NCBI GenBank assembly: GCA_004296785.1
Contig: SCVU01000084.1
Location: forward strand, 1-12,345
DNA length: 12,345 nt
Direction: 5' to 3'
From: Planctomycetota bacterium
GTDB lineage: Bacteria; Planctomycetota; UBA1135; GCA-002686595
The notes under the pieces are model-generated. The model did not search any database, had not been told where the DNA came from, and was given only the letters and a program-made list of their open reading frames with translations. Shown one piece after another: positions 1 to 5,839 of the stretch (positions within the stretch are counted from its first letter, which is position 1; the number at the start of each line of letters is the position of its first letter). The position numbers and the translations under genes are program-made.

Positions 1-1782
1 CTCGCTCCAGCCGAGGGCGAGTTGTTCGCCGAGCACGATCGCGTCGTACGCGCGACCGCGCGCGAGCGCGCGCAGCGTCAGCGCGTCGGTCGCGCGGTCG
101 ACGCACAGGCCGGAGCGCTCGAGGAACGCCGCGAGCGAGCCCGCCTGCGCGACGTGCGCGAACCCGACGAGCACGTGCCGCCCGGCGAGCGCCGACCAGC
201 GCTCGAGCAGCGTTGCCGTGCCGACCGGGGGCAGCACGACGCGGAACCAGAAGCGGCTGCCGACGCCGACCTGGCTCTCGACGCCGGCGGCGCCGCCCAT
301 GCTCTGCGCGAGCCGGCGCGTGATCGCGAGGCCGAGGCCCGTGCCGCCGAAGCGCCGCGTGGTCGAGCTGTCGGCCTGCGTGAACGCCTCGAACAGCCGC
401 GCCGCCGCCTCGGGCTCGATCCCGATGCCGGTGTCGACGACTTCGAAGAGCAGCGCGTCCGGCGCGCTCGGATCGCGGTCGACGCGCACCTCGACGTGTC
501 CGGCGTTCGTGAACTTGAGCGCGTTGCCGACGAGGTTCAGCAGGCACTGGCGCAGCCGGCCCTCGTCGCCGCGCCACAGCGCCGGAAGGCCCGGATCGAC
601 GCTCGCGAAGAGGCGCAGGCCGCGCTCGTGCGCGCGCGAGCCCATCAGCGCGAGCACCTGGTCGACGAGCTCCTCGAGGCAGAACTCGCGCGACTCGAGC
701 TCGAGGCGACCCGACTCGATCTTCGAGAAGTCGAGCACGTCGTTCAGGATCTTGAGCAGCGCCTCGCCCGAGCAGCGCAGCGTGCGCACGAGCTCGCGCT
801 GGTCCGCGTCCAGGCGCGTGTCGAGCAGCAGCTCCGACAGCCCGATCATCCCGTTCATCGGCGTGCGGATCTCGTGCGACATCGTCGCCAGGAACTCCGA
901 CTTCGCCTTCGTCGCGACGAGCGCCTCGTCGCGCGCGCTGCGCAGGTCCGCCGCCTGCTCGGCGAGCAGCCGCGCCTGCGACTCGTTGCGCGCGCGCGCC
1001 GCCTCGACCTCGCGCACGTGGCCGTCGACGCAGTCGAGCATCTCGTTGAGCGCGCGTCCGAGGCCGCCGATCTCGTCGTCGCCGAGCTCCGGCGAGCGCG
1101 CGGCGAGCGCACCCTCCGCGCGCTGCTCGATCGCGCGCTCGATCAGTCCGGCCGGTCGCAGCACCCGCCGCGAGAGCAGGAACAGGCCCAGACCGGCGAT
1201 CGACGCGAGCCCGAGCGCGAGCCCGGCGGTCAGCCACCACGCGGTGCGCGCCGCCGCCGCGCGCGCGTCGGACAGGTCGAAGCGCAGCAGCACCCAACCG
1301 GCGCGGTCTTCGACGCCGTCGGCGAGGCTCGCGCCCAGGCGCAGCGGCGCCGCGAGCTCGACCGCCGGTCCCGTCGGCAGTTCGACGCGGCGCATCGAGG
1401 TCGCGCCGGCGGCGCGCCGATCGCCGTTGCCCGCGCCGCCGCCGCAGCCGGCGTCGATCGCGTCCTGTCCGATCAGCGCGCGCTGCGACGAGCACAGGAT
1501 CCGGCACGAGCCCGCCTCGACGACGCACGCGAGCTCGACGTCGCGCTCGGCGCCGAGCACCGAGACCAGGCGCTGCAGGTCCGCGTTCGAGCGCACCGTC
1601 TCGGCCGCGTACTCGATCGAGCGCGCCAGCGCGACCGCGCGCTCGATGCGACGCGCCTCGAACTCCTCGCGCAGCCGCTGGTGCACGAGCAGCGAGGCCA
1701 TCGCGACGACCGCGAGGCTGCCCGCGACGAGCGGAACGCCGAGCTTCCCGCGCAGCGACGCCGCGAGGCGGCGCCCGCTCAC
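1..1782 (-). CDS. Hybrid sensor histidine kinase, 3' end outside the window
   Basis: This is a membrane two-component kinase; 594 residues are visible and the frame is still open at the left edge. In order: TM1 (about 14-33), a periplasmic region (34-181), TM2 (182-203), HAMP (about 204-256, with LGDDEIGGLGRALNEML), a linking helix, then HisKA with the phosphoacceptor His303 in MSHEIRTPMN. The ATPase domain has its N box at Asn420 (LNLVGNALKF), G1 at 450-454 (DTGIG) and G2 at 479-487 (GGTGLGLAI). From about 535 a receiver-like fold begins that seems degenerate: no acidic pair after its first strand, and Gly585 where the phosphoacceptor Asp is expected. The GTG start at 1782 overlaps the stop of the binding-protein gene (GTGA), so translation is probably coupled; a weak GAGG lies 7 bases before it. 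The periplasmic region holds four cysteines. An active receiver and perhaps an Hpt domain are likely beyond the edge, by analogy with BarA/GacS-type kinases (inference). The ligand is unknown. Confidence 0.95.
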   Translation of the reverse strand, partial: MSGRRLAASLRGKLGVPLVAGSLAVVAMASLLVHQRLREEFEARRIERAVALARSIEYAAETVRSNADLQRLVSVLGAERDVELACVVEAGSCRILCSSQRALIGQDAIDAGCGGGAGNGDRRAAGATSMRRVELPTGPAVELAAPLRLGASLADGVEDRAGWVLLRFDLSDARAAAARTAWWLTAGLALGLASIAGLGLFLLSRRVLRPAGLIERAIEQRAEGALAARSPELGDDEIGGLGRALNEMLDCVDGHVREVEAARARNESQARLLAEQAADLRSARDEALVATKAKSEFLATMSHEIRTPMNGMIGLSELLLDTRLDADQRELVRTLRCSGEALLKILNDVLDFSKIESGRLELESREFCLEELVDQVLALMGSRAHERGLRLFASVDPGLPALWRGDEGRLRQCLLNLVGNALKFTNAGHVEVRVDRDPSAPDALLFEVVDTGIGIEPEAAARLFEAFTQADSSTTRRFGGTGLGLAITRRLAQSMGGAAGVESQVGVGSRFWFRVVLPPVGTATLLERWSALAGRHVLVGFAHVAQAGSLAAFLERSGLCVDRATDALTLRALARGRAYDAIVLGEQLALGWSE

Positions 1783-2771
1783 GGTCCGTCCTCGGGCGCG
1801 GCGAACGCGGCCTCGGCGCACACGTCGAGCTGACCGGTGCGGCGCAGCACGTCGACGACCGCCGCGTAGTTCGCCGCGAGCTTGCCGTCCGCGCGCAGGT
1901 ACTCGGCCTGCTCGTCCGCGCCGACCAGCCGCACGCCGTCGCGCAGCGCGGCTTCGAACTCGGCGGGCGCGAGGCCCTCGCGTTTCGCCATCACCGTCAG
2001 CGCCGATGCCGGCTCGCGCTCGTAATCGGCGACGGCGCGCGCGTAGGCGCGGCGGATCGCCTCGACGTCGTCGGCGCGGTCGCGCACGAGCGCGCCGTCG
2101 ACGGCGAGCACGTCGACGATCTCGCCCGGGATGCTCGCGCTCGTGAACACGCTCGCGCTGCCCGGCAGCTTGAGCGCATCGAGCGAGACCGGCGGATACG
2201 CGACGATCGCATCGACGGTGCCCTGGCGGAACGCCTCGAGCATGCCGAGCTGATCGAGGTCGACGAGCTCGACCTCGGCGAGGCTCGCACCGCACGCGTC
2301 GAGCGCGCGCGCGAGCACGAACACGTTGAGCGAGCCCTTCTCGACGGCGACGCGCCGGCGCACCAGATCGCGCGGCGTCGCGAGCGGCGCGCGCGCGATC
2401 ACCTGGTCGGCGCCGTTCGAGTAGTCGGTGACGAGCGCCACGACCGGCGCGCGACCGTCGCTCGCGTGCGTGGTCGCGACTTCGACCAGCGTGCCGAGGT
2501 ACGCATCGACCTGGCCGCGCTCGTACGCGCGCTTCGCGTCGCCGAGCGAGCTGAACTCGACGATCTCGACCTCGACGCCGCAGTCGCGGTAGTGGCCGCG
2601 CACCTCGGCGAGATAGAAGAACTCCCAGGCCGGCCACGGATTGATCCCGATGCGGATCGGCGACGCCTCTGCGCCGCAGCCGGCGCCGAACAGCGGCGCG
2701 AGCGCGAGCGCAAGCGAGGCGGCGACGGCCGCGAACACGCGCAGCGCGCGGGGGAGCCCGGGGAAAGGCAT
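1779..2771 (-). CDS. ABC-type substrate-binding protein, NitT/TauT (NMT1/THI5-like) family
   Basis: A 330-residue exported solute-binding protein. Residues 1-31 form a signal peptide with a hydrophobic core at about 12-28. It ends GAGC, so Cys32 could be a lipidated cysteine, although Gly rather than Leu at -3 is atypical and type I cleavage is possible. The mature part starts with the family pattern RIGINPWPAWEFFYLAE (40-56) and contains VTDYSNGAD (114-122) and a later DAIVAYPP motif, as in COG0715 proteins that bind nitrate, sulfonates, thiamine precursors or similar small anions. The exact ligand cannot be read. I chose ATG 2771 because it places the signal peptide at the N terminus; the frame stays open upstream, and an ATG at 2840 would add 23 polar residues. 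The next gene is the hybrid kinase, overlapping by 4 bases. No transporter permease or ATPase is present, so a sensory rather than uptake role is likely (inference). Confidence 0.92.
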   Translation of the reverse strand: MPFPGLPRALRVFAAVAASLALALAPLFGAGCGAEASPIRIGINPWPAWEFFYLAEVRGHYRDCGVEVEIVEFSSLGDAKRAYERGQVDAYLGTLVEVATTHASDGRAPVVALVTDYSNGADQVIARAPLATPRDLVRRRVAVEKGSLNVFVLARALDACGASLAEVELVDLDQLGMLEAFRQGTVDAIVAYPPVSLDALKLPGSASVFTSASIPGEIVDVLAVDGALVRDRADDVEAIRRAYARAVADYEREPASALTVMAKREGLAPAEFEAALRDGVRLVGADEQAEYLRADGKLAANYAAVVDVLRRTGQLDVCAEAAFAAPEDGP

Positions 2772-2885
2772 TCGCGCGCTATCGGTACGCGAATCCGCCG
2801 CACTGAAGCGGGCCTCCGGACTGCCCGAACAGGGTCCCATCGGCCGGATTGCTAAGCTCAGCGCGCGCCGTCGTGCGCTCCGCCG
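2772..2885. promoter_or_regulatory. Divergent intergenic region between the binding-protein gene and the VOC gene
   Basis: These 114 bases separate two start codons facing away from each other, so both promoters should lie here. On the plus strand TAAGCT (2853-2858) resembles the -10 hexamers seen before other genes in the window. It lies inside a near-palindrome, GCTAAGCTCAGC (2851-2862), matching its own reverse complement at 10 of 12 positions. I see no clear -10 for the minus-strand operon and no Shine-Dalgarno sequence for either gene. Confidence 0.45.
2853..2858 (+). promoter_or_regulatory. Putative -10 element (TAAGCT) for the VOC gene
   Basis: This TANNNT hexamer in very GC-rich DNA ends 27 bases before the ATG at 2886, so a transcript would have a leader of about 20 bases. 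It shares the TANNCT form with the hexamers before four other genes here. No convincing -35 element is visible. Confidence 0.35.
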
Positions 2886-3305
2886 ATGCAGCCGTTCCAC
2901 CTCGCCTTCCCCGTCCGCGACATCGAAGAGACGCGGCGCTACTACGTCGACGTGCTCGGCTGCCGCGAAGGCCGCAGCGCCGAGCGCTGGATCGATTTCG
3001 ACTTCCGCGGGCACCAGATCTCGGCGCACCTGATGCCGGAGGCGTGCGGGGCGGCGCGGGCGCACGAGGTCGACGGCGACGACGTGCCGGTGCGGCATTT
3101 CGGCCTCGTGCTCGAGTGGAACGAATGGCACGGGCTCGCCGAGCGGCTGCGGGCGCGCGGAACGAATTTCCGCATCGAGCCGCACGTGCGCTTCGCCGGC
3201 AAGGTCGGCGAGCAGGCGACGTTCTTCGTGCTCGACCCGTCCGGCAACGCGATCGAGTTCAAGGCGTTTCGCGACCCCAGCCGGCTGTTCGCGCGGCAGA
3301 GCTGA
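2886..3305 (+). CDS. VOC (glyoxalase/extradiol dioxygenase-like) family protein
   Basis: A 139-residue cytosolic protein of the vicinal oxygen chelate fold, closest in my recall to the predicted extradiol-dioxygenase-like group COG3565. The N-terminal pattern FHLAFPVRDIEETRRYYVD (4-22), then WIDFDFRGHQISAHL (35-49), RHFGLVLEW (70-78) and LDPSGNAIEFKAF (116-128) follow the two beta-alpha-beta-beta-beta modules of the family. Candidate metal ligands are His5, His48, His71 and Glu124; the exact set used is uncertain. The substrate cannot be inferred: members of this superfamily act on methylglyoxal adducts, catechols or antibiotics, and many are uncharacterised. It is a single-gene unit, divergent from the binding-protein/kinase operon and convergent, with no gap at all, on the exodeoxyribonuclease III gene. 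ATG 2886 gives the standard family N terminus. Confidence 0.9.
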   Translation: MQPFHLAFPVRDIEETRRYYVDVLGCREGRSAERWIDFDFRGHQISAHLMPEACGAARAHEVDGDDVPVRHFGLVLEWNEWHGLAERLRARGTNFRIEPHVRFAGKVGEQATFFVLDPSGNAIEFKAFRDPSRLFARQS

Positions 3306-3310
3306 TCAGC
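3301..3310. other. Palindrome at two abutting stop codons
   Basis: GCTGATCAGC is a perfect 10-base palindrome. It contains the TGA of the plus-strand VOC gene (3303-3305) and the TGA of the minus-strand exonuclease gene (3308-3306) directly next to each other, so the convergent genes have zero intergenic bases. There is no T-tract and no room for a dedicated terminator, so each transcript must end inside the other gene. Confidence 0.7.
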
Positions 3311-4088
3311 GCAGATCGCCCGCGAACTTCGCGAACACCGGCGCGTGGTCGGACAAGCCGGCCTTCTTCTCGATCCACGCGTCCTCGACCGTCTCCGCCA
3401 GCGCCGGACTCGCGAGCACGTAGTCGATGCGCCAGCCCTTGTCGGTCTCGCGCGCTCTGCCGCGGTTCGACCACCACGAGTACAGACCCTTCGTCTCGGG
3501 GTGCACCTTGCGCAGCACGTCGACCCAGCCCTGCTCGAGCACGCTCGTGAACCACGCGCGCTCGTGCGGCAGGAAGCCGGAGTTCTTCGCGTTGCCGCGC
3601 GGGTCGTGGATGTCGATCTCGGTGTGGGCGATGTTCCAGTCGCCGCAGATCGCGAGCTTGCGCTTCTCGGCGAGCAGCTTCGCGAGCCACGGCAGCGCGT
3701 GCGCCATGAAAGCGTCCTTGCGCTTCTGTTTCTCGGGTCCCGCCGAGCCCGACGGCACGTACAGCGAGATCACCGACACGTCGCCGACGTCGGCGCGCAG
3801 CGAACGGCCCTCGATGTCCGCCCAATCGAGACCGCAGCCGTGGCTGTGGGCGTCGACCGATGCGCGCATGAACAGACCGACGCCGGCGTAGCCCTTCTTC
3901 TGCGCGCACTGCCAGCGCGTGTTGTAACCGGCGGGGGACCACAGCTCGGGCTCGACCTGATCGGGCGTCGCGCGCAGCTCCTGCGTGCACAGCAGATCGG
4001 GCTTGGTGCGCTTCAACCAGCGCGAGAAGCCCCTGCGTTCGGCCGAGCGAATGCCGTTCAGGTTCAGCGAACAGATCGTGTAGCTCAT
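3306..4088 (-). CDS. xthA: Exodeoxyribonuclease III (AP endonuclease, EEP family)
   Basis: A 260-residue cytosolic nuclease of base-excision repair that would cleave DNA at abasic sites and degrade DNA 3' to 5' with a divalent metal. All family landmarks are present: SLNLNGIRS (7-15, catalytic Asn9), QE with metal-ligand Glu37, the catalytic tyrosine Tyr110 in SLYVPSG, GDWNIAHTEIDIHDP (149-163, with Asp150 and Asn152), LYSWWS (202-207), WRIDYVL (219-225), and the C-terminal SDHAP with Asp247 and His248. Its length fits the bacterial XthA/ExoA group (about 250-270 residues). The ATG at 4088 overlaps the stop of the upstream lipoprotein gene (ATGA), so the two are co-transcribed and translation is probably coupled, an odd partnership. 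I see no separate promoter or Shine-Dalgarno sequence. ExoA is an equally fitting symbol. Confidence 0.96.
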   Translation of the reverse strand: MSYTICSLNLNGIRSAERRGFSRWLKRTKPDLLCTQELRATPDQVEPELWSPAGYNTRWQCAQKKGYAGVGLFMRASVDAHSHGCGLDWADIEGRSLRADVGDVSVISLYVPSGSAGPEKQKRKDAFMAHALPWLAKLLAEKRKLAICGDWNIAHTEIDIHDPRGNAKNSGFLPHERAWFTSVLEQGWVDVLRKVHPETKGLYSWWSNRGRARETDKGWRIDYVLASPALAETVEDAWIEKKAGLSDHAPVFAKFAGDLR

Positions 4089-4627
4089 TTTGCGGCGACG
4101 ACGATGCAGTCGGGCAGCGCCGTGCGCAAGGCGGCGAGCGCGGCTTCCGCGTCGGGCGCGAGCGAGCCGGTCAGCCGCAGCGAACGCAGCCGCTTGCAGC
4201 GCGCGAGCTGCTCGAGCGTCGCCGCATCGACCGACTTGGCGTGCAGTCGCACGGTCTCGAGCTTCGCGCAGCGCTGGAGCGGCTCGAGCGCGGCGCCCTC
4301 GAGGCGCGCGCAGTCGTACAGCACGAGCTCGCGCAGCTCGCGGAGCTTTGCGAGCGGTTCGAGGCCGGCCGCGCTCGCCTCGTCGCAGTCGAGCATCACG
4401 ATCGTGCGGACGGCGGTCAGCGGCTCGACGCGCGCGAGTGCCGCGTCGGTGATGCCGCGGCCGGAGAGCGTGAGCAGTTCGATCGTGCGCGCGTCGGCGG
4501 ACAGGCGCGCGAGCTCGCTGGCGCTGGTCGCCTCGCGCTGCCGCAGGTTCGGCGCGAGCTCGCCGCAGCTCGACAGCGCGAGCAGCGCGAGCGCGCCGAG
4601 CACGGATTCGGATGTCCGCCGATTCAT
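4085..4627 (-). CDS. Small leucine-rich-repeat lipoprotein
   Basis: A 180-residue predicted lipoprotein of unknown function. Residues 1-20 form a signal peptide (NRR, then hydrophobic VLGALALLALSS) with a clean lipobox LSSC, lipidated at Cys21. After a short polar linker come five consecutive repeats of about 25 residues (47-71, 72-96, 97-121, 122-145, 146-171). Each has the pattern of a leucine-rich repeat beta strand followed by a helix (LxxLxLxxC...aaLxpL), and the second and third carry Cys in the Asn/Cys position, as in cysteine-type or ribonuclease-inhibitor-like LRRs. Such repeats usually bind proteins. I chose ATG 4627 over the in-frame GTG at 4642 because it starts exactly at the signal peptide and lies 6 bases after a -10-like hexamer. 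It overlaps the exonuclease gene by 4 bases. No enzymatic domain is visible. Confidence 0.85.
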   Translation of the reverse strand: MNRRTSESVLGALALLALSSCGELAPNLRQREATSASELARLSADARTIELLTLSGRGITDAALARVEPLTAVRTIVMLDCDEASAAGLEPLAKLRELRELVLYDCARLEGAALEPLQRCAKLETVRLHAKSVDAATLEQLARCKRLRSLRLTGSLAPDAEAALAALRTALPDCIVVAAK

Positions 4628-4633
4628 CCGCGC

Positions 4634-4639
4634 AGCGTA
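4634..4639 (-). promoter_or_regulatory. Putative -10 element (TACGCT), leaderless start of the LRR lipoprotein operon
   Basis: TACGCT is followed by exactly six bases (GCGCGG) and then ATG 4627. This spacing puts the expected transcription start on the A of the ATG. The same arrangement, one base different over 15, stands before lpd at 7190-7176. Confidence 0.5.
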
Positions 4640-4655
4640 CACGAGCGCGTGCGGC

Positions 4656-4661
4656 TAGACT
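4656..4661 (+). promoter_or_regulatory. Putative -10 element (TAGACT) for the duplicated Sm-like gene
   Basis: TAGACT ends eight bases before ATG 4670 and would give an mRNA with a leader of zero to two bases. There is no Shine-Dalgarno sequence in the gap, which fits leaderless initiation. Confidence 0.45.
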
Positions 4662-4669
4662 TCCGCGCG

Positions 4670-5839
4670 ATGAGCGAGGAGTCGATCCAGCGCTGCGCGA
4701 GCGAGCGACGGCTCGTCAAGGTGACCGTGTCGAGCGGGACGGACGTCGATGGTTGCCTGCTCGGTGCGACCGCCGAGTCCCTGTTGCTGCGTTCGGATCA
4801 CAACTGGAAGCGCGACGGGTGGACGCTCGTCTTGCGGCGCCACGTGAAGCGGATCCAAGAGCGCAAGCAGGGGTTCCAGGACTTTGCGCTGCGGCTCGGA
4901 TTGCGCCGCGCGGCGCCGCGACCGCCAATCGAGTTCGAGAGCGGACTGCGCGCGTGCCTGTGCGCGCTCGCACGGCACGGCGGGCTCGTCGAGATCCACT
5001 TCCGGTCGCGCACGGGCTTCTGGGTCGGCCGGATCACGCGCGTCGGCGCGACGAGCGTGTCGGTGCGCGGCGTCGATCCGCACGGAGCGTGGGAGCGCAA
5101 GCTCGAGCACGCGAAGCTCGGCTCGATCTCCCACGTCGCGTGGGATTCGCTGTATGCGCGCGCCTACGAGCGGATGCTCGCGCGAAGCGGCGGGGCACGC
5201 GTGCCGCGCCGTCGGACCGAGCCGCTCGACGTCCGCGGGCGTCGTGCGGTTTCGGGCGCCTTGCGCGCGCTCGAAGGCAGCGGCAAGCACGTCGGGTGCG
5301 TGCTGAGCGGCCGCGGCGATCGCGAGTTCAGCGGCTACGTCGTCGGCGTCGGTGCGCAGCACGTGCTGCTCGCCGACTGGGACACCACGAAGTTCGACGG
5401 CTGGACCGTGCTGCGCCGCAGCGCGATCACGCGCGTGCGCCGCGCGAGGTCGGACGCGGAACACGACGAGCGCCGCGAGCAGCTCGGGCTCGCGATCCCG
5501 AAACCGCCGTTCGCGATCCGGTCGTTCGACGGCGTGTTGCGCACGCTCCAGCGGCAGCGCGCGCTGTGCGTCCTGCGACTCCCCGGTTGGGACGGATCGC
5601 CGGCGTACGGGCACTTCGTGCGCATCGAGCGCCGCAACGGTTGGCGGATGTGGACGCGTTGGCACGAGTTCGACGGCTCACTCGAGCCGTGGCTTTCGAA
5701 TCCGCCGAAGAGCGCAGGCCAGGTCAGCGCGATCCTGTTCGCCGGCGCGTACCTGGACACCTACCAGGCGAACTTGCTTCCGAAGCGCCGCGCTAGAAGT
5801 GAATCGCGCGCCCGTCGACGGCGAGCGCGGCTTCTTTGA
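4670..5839 (+). CDS. Uncharacterised protein with tandem duplication of Sm/SH3-like segments
   Basis: A 389-residue protein that I cannot assign to a named family. It has no signal peptide or membrane segment, so it is probably cytosolic. The sequence is internally duplicated: about 14-170 aligns with about 206-369. The best landmarks are DGWTLVLRRHVKRIQ (49-63) with DGWTVLRRSAITRVR (243-257), and LGLRRAAPRPP (77-86 area) with LGLAIPKPP (272-280). The end of each half also matches, LGSISHVAWDSLYARAY (150-166) with a region at 349-365. Each half opens with a short beta-rich unit (strand-G-x-V-x-x-V-x-x-x-x-V-x-L, then a DGW turn and an I-x-R-V/I strand) resembling small Sm-like barrels, and a second beta-rich unit follows. 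Start 4670 is supported by the -10-like hexamer just upstream. The last 17 codons overlap lpd on the other strand and encode an extremely Arg-rich tail (372-387). Sm folds often bind RNA, but nothing proves that here. Confidence 0.82.
   Translation: MSEESIQRCASERRLVKVTVSSGTDVDGCLLGATAESLLLRSDHNWKRDGWTLVLRRHVKRIQERKQGFQDFALRLGLRRAAPRPPIEFESGLRACLCALARHGGLVEIHFRSRTGFWVGRITRVGATSVSVRGVDPHGAWERKLEHAKLGSISHVAWDSLYARAYERMLARSGGARVPRRRTEPLDVRGRRAVSGALRALEGSGKHVGCVLSGRGDREFSGYVVGVGAQHVLLADWDTTKFDGWTVLRRSAITRVRRARSDAEHDERREQLGLAIPKPPFAIRSFDGVLRTLQRQRALCVLRLPGWDGSPAYGHFVRIERRNGWRMWTRWHEFDGSLEPWLSNPPKSAGQVSAILFAGAYLDTYQANLLPKRRARSESRARRRRARLL

Larger units (their letters stand above)
4628..4669. promoter_or_regulatory. 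42-base divergent promoter region with mutually overlapping elements
   Basis: Only 42 bases separate the start codons at 4627 (minus) and 4670 (plus). Two -10-like hexamers point outward: TACGCT on the minus strand (4639-4634) and TAGACT on the plus strand (4656-4661). With a normal 16-18 base spacer, the -35 position of each promoter falls on the -10 of the other. RNA polymerase therefore should not be able to occupy both at once, giving reciprocal control (inference). Neither -35 resembles TTGACA. Confidence 0.5.

Noticed and set aside
22..1833. A 603-codon open frame on the plus strand opposite the hybrid kinase
   Set aside because: Its product is a low-complexity Arg/Ala/Glu-rich sequence with no domain, while the minus strand encodes intact HAMP, HisKA and ATPase motifs. 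Long antisense frames are expected at this GC content.
2772..3185. N-terminal extension of the solute-binding protein to an upstream start at 3185
   Set aside because: The extra 138 residues are antisense to the VOC gene and would bury the signal peptide inside the protein.
4628..4642. GTG at 4642 as the start of the LRR lipoprotein
   Set aside because: It would lie upstream of the -10-like hexamer and add five residues before a signal peptide that is already well formed from ATG 4627.
3345..4658. A 437-codon plus-strand open frame opposite the exonuclease and lipoprotein genes
   Set aside because: It is antisense to a fully conserved ExoIII and to a lipoprotein with a clean signal peptide, and its own translation is compositionally biased.
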